Assembly (NCBI RefSeq): GCF_018991925.1
Contig: NW_024726235.1
Span: 6,510,869 to 6,574,868 of the forward strand
Length of the DNA stretch: 64,000 nt
Reading direction: 5' to 3'
Source: Homarus americanus
Taxonomy: Eukaryota; Arthropoda; Malacostraca; Decapoda; Nephropidae
A model generated the notes under the pieces. The model saw nothing but the letters and a program-made list of their open reading frames with translations, was not told the DNA's origin and made no database searches. Shown piece by piece: positions 1 through 10,987 of the stretch (its first letter is position 1; each line of letters starts with the position of its first letter). Position numbers and translations under genes: made by a program.

Positions 1-153
1 TAACTATACTCAAACGTAAAAAACTATATACACACCAAAGCTAACTCCAGTGCTTCATAGGTCTCAAAGCTAAATCCTGTATACCATATAAACCAATAAG
101 CAAAACCTGAACCTCAAAATTAACTGGAAAGCTAACCCCCACAACTCGCTCCC

Positions 154-171
154 GCACACACACACACACAC

Positions 172-211
<40 letters not shown>
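154..211. repeat. (CA)n microsatellite
   Basis: Almost uninterrupted CA dinucleotides with one CG interruption. The rest of 1-1600 is AT-rich and non-coding to my reading, apart from a second CA tract at 611-654. Confidence 0.95.
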
Positions 212-214
<3 letters not shown>

Positions 215-609
215 AAAGCTAAATAAACACTTTCTGTATCTACATTTCCTGGATATTTATGATCTTCATTTGACTTGAAGATCTTGTCGGGGGGTTTGAC
301 TCAGTAGGAACCTAAGCCCGAGTTTGTTGAATTTCATCTACATTATTTACAATTAGCTAAACATTATTTCCATGGTGCAATTCCTTCATTCGTTTGTCTC
401 GATTATCCCTTATGAAGAAGCTGATTTGAATACCAGTACTTACTTAATGAAAAACGAATAAAAAATCTGTCTTCGCTTATTAGGAGAAAAAAAAGTTCTT
501 CGTGAGTTCTGTACCCGGCTTTGCCTTTCGTGGAGGGACACGACCATCACCCGCACCTCCCTACCAAATTGAAGCTCACTGTCTTCACATCTGTGGAAAT
601 GCATAAGAA

Positions 610-610
<1 letters not shown>

Positions 611-654
<44 letters not shown>
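611..654. repeat. (CA)n microsatellite
   Basis: Pure CA run. Open frames through it encode only Cys-Val repeats and are artefacts of the repeat. Confidence 0.95.
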
Positions 655-659
<5 letters not shown>

Positions 660-1659
660 CTAAACCCTTGATTTATGATATCCATTTGAATACAAGGAAG
701 AGTTAGTTATGGAGGCTGTGTGTTGTACTAAGTGTTTTGGTGTTGATATTCTGGTGTTCCGATAGAGTGGTCTGGTTTTTGTGGGGTGCCTCTCGCGTAT
801 GGCCTTTTAATATTTTTTTTCATCACATTATATAGATGCTTTTTTATACCCGACTATTAGGAGAGCCGAAACAAGTGCCGGAGGAGAGCCATTTGACGAC
901 ATAGTAGAGGGAGCCGCCCAAAGGGAGTAGCCCGATGGATCCACAACAGAAGGGATGCCTCCTGAAAGTAAAAGTGGACAAGGTTCCGGTAGCAGGGCCA
1001 TAGACCTCCTTACCCGTAGATGATATATTTCCACACACCTGGGTGATGAGCCAGTTAAGTCACATATCCCAAGATTTGACACATCTTAATTATGAAACAT
1101 CTCGCTAATATTGACCAAAATTTTACTGTCATTTTTTTTAGTTAATCATATTTCTAACTTTGATATACTTCTCTAACATTTAATTTTTCTAACTTTAACT
1201 TATATTCTTAACCTTGACACATCTGTATCTCTACCTCCAACATATCTTCCTACTTTATTAAATATATTCACATTTTATTTCATTCATATTCACCTATAAT
1301 TATACAGTACTATGATCGTGACCAAGATAACATCACCATAAATATCACTACAGAGTTAAGTACCTTCCCGTACCTCCCTCCTAATGGGCGTCAAGTGAAT
1401 CACGTCCGCATTCTCTCGGTGGGACGTTTTGGGGAAGCCCGCCCACTGCCACTCACTGCCGCCCTGGCGATTTTATGCCATAGTGTCCCTTCACACGATA
1501 CATTTTACGGGATGATATGACCATTTAATGTACTATTCTATTTATTGTTACTTATTATATTGCATCTCCAGAATGTATGAAGCATTAGAAAACAGATGGA
1601 GTGCAAAATATCCAGCGCAAATGTAACATCTTGCTACCGGTCATGTGGATCTTCACCTG

Positions 1660-1703
1660 TTGGATGGTATATAAAAGGATCGCGGAGCTCGGCGTAGGTC
1701 AGT
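1660..1703 (+). promoter_or_regulatory. TATA/initiator core promoter, probably of the astakine gene
   Basis: A strong TATA box, TATATAAAAGG, lies at 1668-1678. It is followed by an arthropod-type initiator TCAGT at 1699-1703, whose A (1701) is about 32 bases from the TATA start, the usual spacing. A splice donor CAG|GTAAGC follows at 1820/1821, so the promoter appears to drive a short leading exon. The next recognisable coding exon on this strand is the astakine signal-peptide exon at 6293, which begins right after a splice acceptor, so the two fit together. The assignment is an inference from context; the promoter elements themselves are visible. Confidence 0.6.
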
Positions 1704-1820
1704 TGTGTGGTGGACGTTTGAGTGATCGTGTGCTTTGCTTTTAGTCTACTAGAGTCTGCCCCTATCCTGGACACTGTCCCGCAATTGCAGATTATTTAAC
1801 TCTTCGAACCACATATTCAG
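1701..1820 (+). other. Candidate 5' UTR exon 1 of the astakine gene
   Basis: This 120-bp segment runs from the initiator to a consensus splice donor (CAG|GTAAGC). I see no long frame in it. The astakine coding exon 2 starts one base before its ATG, directly after an acceptor at 6291-6292, so an upstream non-coding exon is required and this is the best candidate. Transcript data would settle it. Confidence 0.5.
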
Positions 1821-4800
1821 GTAAGCAGCATTATTAAATTTTAATTAGATTGTCACTTTCAATCTCACCTGAGACTGTTTATTGTGATTAGTTATTGTAC
1901 TCACATGTCAGATTGATGTCTAGCTGTGTTAGAAATGTCAATACAGTTAACGAAGTCTTTTATTATTGGTCGTTTTATTTTTTGAACGACACGGTAGACT
2001 GGTGAGGCCCCGTGTTATTGTCAATCAGTGTGAGTACGTTTGTGTGTTTTCTGAATATACTGTATCTGTGGATTTATGAAAGACTAAATGATGTTTGTCT
2101 GTATTTATGGAGGTAGTACTAACTACATACATGAACACTGTCTATTGCTTACCCAGAGGCCAATTATGTAGATCAGGGCCTTGGCGCAAGTGTCGATGCG
2201 TATTTTTTTTTTATTTTTAAGCGGGTGTAGGCTTATATGTTTATGGCCTGAGTACATATATAAGTGATCATTTATATACGATTATTGGTACGGTAGTAAG
2301 CTCTTTATTGAAATATATATGTATGTACTGTATATATATATATAGCGGACCTAGCGGTACACATGACCCCTTGACATCGACCTCTCTCTCTCTCTCTCTC
2401 ACTCACTTGAATGTTGCCACAGGTATGTAATAATGTGAGCCTTGAATGTTGCTACAGATTTAAGGAATCACGAGTGAGTAGCGTCAAGTTAAAGGCCACT
2501 CAAGACTAATATACTGCCTGTCTCTCGGCTCAACCTGAGTGTGTAAGAGGTTGATTTATTTAACAAATAACATTGCTGGTAGAATTCATTGTCCGTGTGT
2601 GTGTGTGTAACGATAACTGAAACATTAACAACACATCATCTACACAATTTAGAGTATCAAAGTATTTGCTAACTACATGACAGCTGATTTACGTTTCTGA
2701 AGCGTAAATTGACAAATCTGGAGAATATACGATTACGAATATACAATTGGGCAACCAACATAAACACAGGGAGGAGAAGAAAAACTGAAGTGCATTGAGA
2801 ATATAATGAAATGGTTGAGCGGTGTTCAGGGGAAGTGTCTGCTCACCAGCCAACACCGGCTGCCTGTCACCCACCTTCTGCTGCCTGTCACCCACCTTCT
2901 GCTGTCTGTCACCCACCTTCTGCTGCCTGTCACCCATCTTCTGCTGCCTGTCACCCACCTTCTGCTGTCTGTCACCCACCTTCTACTCCCTGTCACCCAC
3001 ATTCTGCTGCCTGTCAACCATCCTGCTACCTGTCACTCACCTTCTGCTGCCTGTCACCCACCTTCTGCTGCCTGTCACCCACCTTCTACTGCCTGTCACC
3101 CACCTACTCCCTGTCACCCACATTCTGCTGCCTGTCAACCATCCTGCTACCTGTCACTCACTTTCTGCTGCCTGTCACCCACCTTCTGCTGCCACAGGGC
3201 TTCAATAGATTCACGCATGCCCGCGTGTGGACTTTCTCGTAGCAGGTTATTATATTTCTTCTTGCCACACTTTTTTGTCCCATGAGTTGTGATTTAACTG
3301 ATAATTTTGGTGGGTGTCTTTTACGCCTTGATAATATAGACTGGGTTTGATGTTACTGTATCCATTTAGTATCCGATGTAGAAGACAAATATTCAACCAT
3401 CGTCACAGCTACATGAAGGTAAGCGCTAGAACACGAAGGAAACACCAGGCCAGAAAGAACATGCAAGTACAGAGGAGTGTATTTACATGACTCAGCTGAT
3501 ATACTGCCTCACACAACTGCCTCCTGACAGATTCACAAACGCCCGGCAATACATTACTTGGTGTGGCAGACAAGTGGTTTAACATCATTTGTGGGTTTTT
3601 TGTTTTGTTTATCTCTCACCTCGTCAAGGACCTGGATGAGTAAGACATTGCTGACGGTTTTCGACAGCAGGTTTACTGGATCAATCCAGACACAAAAATA
3701 TCTGGATAACTCCTTTATTAAAAGTCTAGTTCAAGAGCATGTCCGGTGTGTGTATTACAGGAATTAATTCTTGTTATTTCTTAAATATCTTTGATGCCCC
3801 ACACAAATGATCACCGGGCGTAATTTTTGTCACATATCTTCAAAAATAGACATTTACAGCAAGCATTGTTTCCTGAGTCATGACTGACCCTCCAGGGCAG
3901 CGTGGTGTCTAGCATTGTTGACTATGCCTCCTCCACAACCTAACACTCTCTTCACAAATCCTGTCTGCTTCCCGTGCTCACTGGCTCACCTCGGGGCCAG
4001 GGGCTGGTGGCTTAGAGAGGATGGAGGGCTCAGTGGGTGACCATTTTCGGGTGCTTCTGGTGCACACAAATGTCAGGATGCTGACATTTAACTAACCCAG
4101 CATGTATCTAAAGTTCCAGACGAAAGGGACACTTTTTTCTTCTATTCTTTATAAGTCTTGCACTATCACCAGTACTGAATATGGTTAATGTCTTAATGAA
4201 AACACTAGGATCTTCTTTTATACAAAAGTTTCCTTGTCATTATGAATGTTTCTCATCGATGGTGGTTGAATATTATAGTAAAATATTTAATGATCCAACA
4301 ATTACTTACTGAAACTGTCGGTGCGTGTTGGAGCAGTGAGGGAGGTGAGGTGTGTCAATGTGAAGCATGGCACAAGGTCATCCTAAACACACCACCACCA
4401 CCACAAATACGTAATGATGAAATGATACAGTCGATCCTATTATGTACACTACATCATCAAAAGAAGTGAAACACATACTTAAATGAAGATAATCATTCTC
4501 GCTTCGTCGCATCCCTGTGTGACTTGGTACTCCAGTCTTTCTTTAACTGATTTCATAGTGGAGGAACCCTAGAAGGAACAACTTCCAGAACAGGAGACAG
4601 CGAGGGGCAGTTCAGGGTTGTGAGAGTGGTTATGAATTATCCCTCGCTCCAACCTCTACCATGTCCTGCCAGGTGTATGTGTGTGAGGCGCCGCTGCCTC
4701 ACGTTACCCTCATTATCAGCCTCGTCGACCACATTAAATGTATCAATTATTTACGCTGTCATTAAGCAGCTATATTCTTAGTCATCACATACACATGTTG

Positions 4801-6292
4801 ATAATTAGACTAGGAAGTATGAGTTTATCTTGCTTTGTGCTTCATGAAAGAACAAAATATATAATAAACCTTAGTCATGTTATTACGGCCAATGTTGTCT
4901 ACCAAGCGTGTTTACCTTATTAGCTGCTTCAGCTATACCGTTTACATGGTGTAGATATGTAACACCCCAGCACCATACCTTCGCCCCATCCCTCAATGAG
5001 GAGCCACACCACAGTGGGGTGTCCTTCATCACTGGGTGGTTACTGCCCCTCCCTTCCCTTTAGTCACCCCTCGACAGCCACCCACACCAGTTCCCCTCCC
5101 TATCCACCCTGCTTGTTGGTGCACTCGCGTGCATGTGGGTGTAGGAAGGGAAAAGACTGGTGTTTTGAGGTGCATGTGTTGAGCTCCATGCCATTATCAA
5201 CACCAACATAAAATGGAGCAAGTGAGAACCCTTCACTCTTGGGTGGTACTGGGATGCTGACCGGCGTTGTTCCGGTACAAATCAGTCAGATGTCGAAAAG
5301 ATGCCGTATTCATATCGGGAACATACCAAGCAGAAACAAGGCGGAGGTGTGACAGACACCAGGAGGTTATTACCACGCACCGTACAAAGAGAACACAGTG
5401 GAGAGTCACCAGACTGAAGCCGAACTAACAGTGGATGGATGTCGGAGATAACTATTGGTGTATTGTACCTCCACCACTCAACTCATCGCTATTTTTGGGG
5501 TTGTCGTTTCCTCCCATACCTACTCTGGTCTCTATTAAGAAAATTGTGATTTATATAAAAGATAAATAATGATGATGAAATGATGCTGAATATAATAAAC
5601 AAATTATTGGTAGAAAAAGAATTAAGAGAACAAAACCGGATATAAAGAATTAGGATCACACCTTCCTCCTGCTCACTTCATTCACACTTGCACGCGTTCG
5701 TTAAGGGTGGCGCTACGTAACACGAACTAGTGGTTCACATTTGATGTATGTGGTCTTCAAGAATCGACCTTAACACATAGATAAAATTTCACTGTAAAGC
5801 TGTCAGGGAAGTTGCTCTTGAGTGCTGTTTGTCGCTCCTTGGAGACTATGGGATAAACCGTGGCGTCTTTGTGTTGGAGAGCTGAGTGGCCTGGGGAGAA
5901 TGTGGGTGGCCTGGTATGTGTATAGTAGGTGTGTGGGCGGCCTAGGGGTCTTGTGGATGGTTAAGGTTTGTGTGCAAGCCCTTGAGCGCCCGCGGAAAAC
6001 ATGGAGGGTGTAGTGTTAGGATGACGGTGTATGACCAGTCTTAACATTTACCCAAATGCCAGTGTATCCTTCCCTTAAGTAACTGATGGTAATGGGATAT
6101 GTAGGCTATATATGCATTTATTTCCTTCATGTACATAACGATGTGACATAATGATGCTCATTGATCCTGAGTAGAAGTATTTGTGAATTGTTCTGATTTT
6201 GAAATTTACGAATATTTGTATCAAAACCTTAATTTTTTCTATTGTTTCTGGTTTGTTAAAATTATTTAATAATCATAACTCCTCTTCACCAG
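1821..6292 (+). other. Putative astakine intron 1 (non-coding)
   Basis: About 4.5 kb with no recognisable gene. It holds a CT microsatellite (2381-2400) and the 21-bp minisatellite at 2861-3193. The rest is unique-looking AT-rich DNA. Short open frames here lack recognisable domains. Confidence 0.5.
2861..3193. repeat. 21-bp minisatellite, about 16 units
   Basis: Tandem units of CTGTCACCCACCTTCTGCTG plus C, with point variants and a few units shortened or altered. A higher-order block of several units (about 2983-3047 and 3108-3172) is itself repeated. Because the unit is a multiple of three, several frames on both strands stay open and give Leu-Pro-Val-Thr-His or Gly-Asp-Arg-Gln repeats; these are not genes. 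Confidence 0.95.
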
Positions 6293-6293
6293 G

Positions 6294-6411
6294 ATGGCAG
6301 GTGGTCGTGGTGTGTGTGTAGGTGTGTGGGTACTGTTGTCCGTGGCTGGCCTCGCCCTTGGTCGGTGCTCCTCATCCACCGACTGTGGTTCATTAGAATG
6401 CTGCAATGTAG
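6294..6411 (+). CDS. Astakine coding exon 1: signal peptide and first four cysteines
   Basis: The ATG follows a splice acceptor (6291-6292) by one base. Encodes the signal peptide and C-x5-C-x4-CC, then ends at donor G|GTACGT in phase 1. Confidence 0.85.
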
Positions 6412-7640
6412 GTACGTCATACACTTACACAGTTTTGAAGTTTAACTCAACAAACTTTACAGTATTCCACAAATCATATTTTATGGCGCAACAGCCAGTG
6501 AACACAAACAAAGTACACTTATAAGACCCATACTGATATTTATGCAAAATTTTGATAGTAAATCTGATTGTGATGGGGATTCAAACCTTCTATACGAGTT
6601 ACCAGAATTGTTCATCTTATCCCACATATTCTGTAACTTGATAAATAGAAATTATATCACATAGCAATCTGAAAAAAAACTACTATTGTCAGCTTTATTT
6701 TTTACCTTTCAAAAACACAGAATTCCTATTCCTATTTTTATTACCTATTGCACTAAGTTCTTTCTTCAGTACTAGGTGGTCATGCTTGGTATCGTTAGTT
6801 CATGTCGTGTTCTGTTTCAGGGATGATGAGGTACAGCATTCCTCAGTGTGTACCCCTGGGCGACCTGGGGTCTTGGTGCCGCATCAATGCCGAGCCGGTG
6901 GACTTGAGCCTTCACTACCCCAACAATCAGAATGTGAGACTCTTCTCTCCCTTCTCTTACTCTTCTGTTTTATTCCTTCTCAATTCTTACTCTAGTCTTC
7001 CTTTCTCTTTCATGTCTCTTTCATCCCTCTTGACTCTCATCTTTCCCATCTCTCCCTCCGTTTTTCTGTTCCCTTTACCTTTTTATCTTCATTCTCTTCA
7101 CTCCTCATACCTCCACTCCCTTATCTCCCTCTCATTCCATTCATTCTCCCATTCTCATCATTCTCCATTCCATCCTCCTCATTACTTCACCTTTCTCCTC
7201 TTAGGCTGCATACATTAAAATAAACTTAGATCAAGTGCAATTATTCCCACAAAGTGCTGTCACCATAAAGTAAAGTATCAAGCTGCAATGCCTGTTTACC
7301 TTTGATTTATTTGCTTGTGAATATAAAGATGTTGTCTCATCCTTGAAATAAATTTGAATGAATTTAAACTGTTACAAAAATACTGCTCGAATGAACCGAG
7401 AAATTTAATAAACTCGTTTCAGAAATTATCTTGTACTCAAAGTACATCCAGAATACAATTTCTAGTTTATTACTGAGGATGGTGACTGGGAGTTAATAAC
7501 AATGTTATTGTTGACAGATCAACGTGAAGGGTGGATACCTGTTGATGTGTCCATGTCGGCCAGGCCTAGTGTGCTCTAGGGAATCCTCCACATGCCAGCT
7601 GCCCACACAAGACACAGTCAACGAACTCAACGTAGAGTGA
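6294..7640 (+). CDS. Astakine-like prokineticin-domain cytokine (3 coding exons)
   Basis: Joining 6294-6411, 6821-6933 and 7518-7640 gives a 117-residue protein; introns are GT-AG and phases match (1, then 0). Residues 1-23 form a signal peptide with a hydrophobic core (VLLSVAGLALG), followed by Arg-Cys. The mature part has ten cysteines with the prokineticin spacing C-x5-C-x4-CC-x11-C-x8-C, then C-x-C-x5-C-x6-C. The N-terminal AVIT motif of vertebrate prokineticins is absent, as in invertebrate astakines. Astakines are secreted by crustacean blood cells and promote proliferation and differentiation in haematopoietic tissue; that role is known for the family and inferred here. I cannot assign the astakine subtype. 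The stop codon lies next to a LINE 3' fragment. A TATA promoter and leading exon upstream (1668-1820) complete the likely gene. Confidence 0.85.
6821..6933 (+). CDS. Astakine coding exon 2: Cys 5 and 6
   Basis: Acceptor TGTTTCAG precedes it and donor AAT|GTGAGA follows. Encodes RYSIPQC and a C-x8-C segment (PLGDLGSW between the cysteines), the most typical prokineticin stretch. Reading through the donor gives a low-complexity Ser/Phe/Leu frame that is intron. Confidence 0.85.
7518..7640 (+). CDS. Astakine coding exon 3: Cys 7-10 and C-terminus
   Basis: Acceptor TTGACAG precedes it. Encodes MCPCRPGLVC and the final cysteine, then a short hydrophilic tail ending in TGA at 7638-7640. The last few codons may derive from, or abut, the LINE fragment that starts at about 7635. 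Confidence 0.8.
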   Translation: MNVKGGYLLMCPCRPGLVCSRESSTCQLPTQDTVNELNVE

Positions 7641-7976
7641 GGGGCGATATGATAAAAGTGTATAAATGGAAGTCAGGGCTAAACAAAGGGAACATTACAA
7701 ATGTACTCAAACTATCCAACCAGGAGCGAAATCGTAACAATGGTTTTAAATTAGACAAATTTAAATTTAGACGCGAGATAGATGAACATTGGTTTGAAAA
7801 TAGAGTATAGTGGACGAGTGGAACAAGTTATCATATATCATTAACTCGAATACGCTGGATAGCTTCAAACATAGGTTGGATAGATATATGAGCAATAGGG
7901 GTTGGGTGTAAATGGGACTGCCCAGTATGAACCAATAGGCCCACTGCAGTTTCCTCCATTCTTATATCCTTATGTA
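7635..7976 (+). mobile_element. 3' fragment of a LINE (reverse-transcriptase C-terminus plus tail)
   Basis: Translation gives a remnant with RGDMIKVYKW, LSNQERNRNNGFKLDKFKFR and WFENRV, the conserved C-terminal end of an invertebrate non-LTR reverse transcriptase. The tail has TGGGTGTAAATGGG, CCAATAGGCC and a final CTTATATCCTTATGT run. The same family appears on the minus strand at 19161-19450. It has lost its frame downstream of WFENRV. It begins at the astakine stop codon and would be part of the astakine 3' UTR if that transcript extends past it. Confidence 0.75.
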
Positions 7977-9440
7977 TTTATGATTCCATCGACTAATTCC
8001 GCATCAGCTGGACCTCGCCAGCTTGGGCCAGGTGGCATGGATATAACCTTATTTCATATTCTTCATCTACTCGTACCTGCGACTTCAAAATTTTCTGTAA
8101 GAGACCAGTCATAACAACGGTGGTTGATTAGTATCGTCGTGTGTTGTTGCTTAACAAGTTGTAAGTTCTTGTGTAACACAGGAAACACAAAGACGAGGCA
8201 GAGAAATCTTTCACGCTGCTGTGATAATTATCTACCACATTTTGAACAAGAATGAGAAATTAGCTGTGATAAGTTAGTCATACACTGGAGTATATTATTC
8301 TAATAATACAGAAATTACATGTAGTTCGATGAACTCCATGAGCGATGGATGACATTGGCAAGTAAACGGAGTGGTGAATGTGAGGGGCAGTAAGGGCCTC
8401 TCTGACACACCCTTACCACTAAATCAAACAACCTTACGTACCCTCACTTCTCCCTGTGTCCCGCTACTACTTGCACTAGGGGGCTCACCCATTTTCGTAT
8501 GAACTTTTCTGATATCAATGTGTGATAGCACTACACATATTATCTGGTAGGTATTATACTAAAAAAGTGACTTGTGTAAAATATATCGAGGAGTGGCTTG
8601 CTTACGCCTAACAGATCATTACTATTTGCTAAGGACTTACTCTATTTATTATATAGTATATTCATCTCAGATTACTGCACGATTATTTCTATATATGTAC
8701 ATATTAATGTCACTGACTGTTTAAAGCAGTATACTTCGATTCAACAATCAAGCTTTTCAGACAAGGAAACAGTTTGGATAGGTTCCTGCTTTCAGCCTCA
8801 ATTTCCAGACACGGTATATCTCGTTGAAAACGCTGTTGTACCAGGGCATTGTGCTGTAGTAGTATTTGTTACCTACATTTAGACGTTACTTTTCTCACCT
8901 ATGAATGGAATAGAGAGGCCAAGATAAGTGTTAATCAGCTGCTGTCTTTCAAGGCGCGCGACTACAGTACACAGTTTTTTTTTCTAATCTCTTGTGGGAA
9001 TACCAAGACGATAATGTGTCTCATATTCCTCGCTGTCTGTCTTCTACTGAACAAAACTTACAAAAAGTTGAAATCTCTGACTATTGGTAAGGCATTTAGG
9101 CTGAGCTTGTACCAAAGATGGCCTGTCTGGGCATTTTGTTATATATTTATATGAGTATGTACAGTACAACATGTTTATTATAATGTGGGTGATATTAATG
9201 TTTTAATGCATCTTATGCGAAATAAATATTGTGTATTTTGAATGATGTTCAGTATATTTAGATAGGTGGAAGTATCATGCACCTACTGCATTGTAAACTG
9301 TTTTGTAACTGTTCTGTATTTATTTTTGTACTTTGTAAGGACTTATAGCCATTGTGAAGCTACTTTGTAATTGTATTGTGCATTATTGACTGTGAAACTA
9401 AAAAATATACTGCATATCATGATCAATAAACAGATTAACC
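7977..9440 (+). other. Astakine 3' flank / possible 3' UTR
   Basis: No recognisable coding sequence. AT-rich with possible poly(A) signals AATAAA near 9220 and 9425. Either could end a long astakine 3' UTR, but nothing in the sequence proves it. Confidence 0.3.
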
Positions 9441-10987
9441 AGAAAGACTTACTGTATATTCATTATGCTTATATTGATAAACCAATACGGTGACTGGAAT
9501 TAACAACATGGTTCAGGTTTCTCGAGAACTTGGTATGGTGTGTGTCCTCTTGCCCATGGGGGGGGGGGGGTTGCCTCCCCGTGGATCAAGCTTCTGTCAA
9601 AGGAAAGCAGTGTTTGAATGGTAATTTTTCTGAGGTCAGACAAGCAAATGCAGTACTAGTATGTGAGGTCTGGGTAGGTTAGGTCAACAGGGTATAATAT
9701 CAGTGTACAAGGTTCCCAAAATGGGTAGTGATCATGCTGATTACGTGTAGTTATTAAAGCAATGATAAATCTGGTAGCTCTCTACTACAGAACACCATAA
9801 TTTCCAGTAACCTGTACATCAAAATAAATATCACAGCACTTGCTCATTTTGACCCAAGACCAGCCACATTGTACTGGCTGTCAAAGAAACCAAGTCGAGT
9901 ATGCAATCCCAAAAAGTGCAGTAAGCAACAGTGGTTTAGCAGAACATTTGAACAAAGCGATGACAGTGATCAACGTAACCACGAAAAGGCAGAAATGAAG
10001 CAGATTTTTTTTTAAAGAACACCTTGTTTATAGACAGATTTATGACTATTTGGTGCGCAGTGACCATTTTTCTTATTTTACACCTTATAGGTCAGTTACC
10101 TCAGGTAAATGAGGTTAATGTTGTTAGGTTAATGTTGTTAGGTTAATGTTTTATTAAGTTAATTGTCTTAGGTTAATATTATGTCAGGTTAATGTTATTT
10201 CAGGTTAATATTATGTTAAGTTCAGGTTGTTTGTTTAAGCCCTTTAAGGTAACGTTAAGTTTTATGTAGTCTTATCACCAAAATATCCTCTTAAACCACC
10301 CTCCACAATGCCCTTACATACACCTGCCATTCCTCACTATTAAACTGGTTCCCGTTGTTGTCACTTATTGAGATAACAGGTATACATCACTGAACTAAGC
10401 CTCCCATAATAACACATCAAATTAAATCCTGTAATAAAAAACAATGTTGATTCAGGGCTGGATCCAAACCAATGCAACCGATGCACTTGCATCGGTCAAA
10501 AAATTCTGACCGATGCAGAGGTATCATAACTAGCACTATGAATCGGTCACATAACTGGCATATCGGTAACGTGATCTTATTGTCACTGTTGACCTGCGTG
10601 GCCCACCAGCTGTCACTCGGTACCTGAGTGGTCAGGTTGTCTGATTTCCGACTCCCGTTATCTTGGTTATGGGTAAAATGCGCTAGAAGTGTCATAGATG
10701 AAAATCGTCTTGTTTTTGCCTGAAATTATTAGAAATATAATAACGAATTATGTCCTCTACTATAAGCTGACCAAATTACCCTTGTATACCCTATCAAGAT
10801 TTGCTGGTCTATACTGTACATTACTCCAAACGTTAAATTTCCCATACCTTCATTCAGGTCTATCCCAAACTGTTTCTGTATTTATTTCGATGTTAATTTC
10901 TTTATTTTTTAATACAGTACCACATTTCACGAGCGGTATTTATTTTTTGCAACGCTAAAGTATGTTAGTGAAATATACTGTAAGAGG
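9441..10987. other. Non-coding intergenic stretch with degenerate short repeats
   Basis: Contains a poly-G run (about 9559-9570), a degenerate tandem of an AGGTTAATGTT-like motif (10109-10215), and a perfect 8-bp-arm hairpin ACCGATGC-ACTT-GCATCGGT at 10477-10496. The hairpin sits in what looks like a decayed transposon end. I see no gene. Confidence 0.6.
10109..10215. repeat. Degenerate tandem of an AGGTTAATGTT-like motif
   Basis: Six to eight imperfect copies spaced 14-22 bases apart. Not a telomeric array. Confidence 0.7.

Noticed and set aside
828..1082. 84-codon minus-strand open frame
   Set aside because: No domain recognised, and an overlapping frame is equally open. It contains donor- and acceptor-like words but no support as a gene.
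2861..3193. CRISPR-like regular repeats
   Set aside because: Units are contiguous with no unique spacers, and the genome is eukaryotic.
2689..3285. Long open frames in several frames across 2700-3285
   Set aside because: They arise because the minisatellite unit is 21 bp, a multiple of three.
6802..7218. 138-codon frame reading through the astakine exon donor
   Set aside because: The part after 6933 is Ser/Leu/Phe low complexity from a CT-rich intron, and a consensus donor stops the exon.
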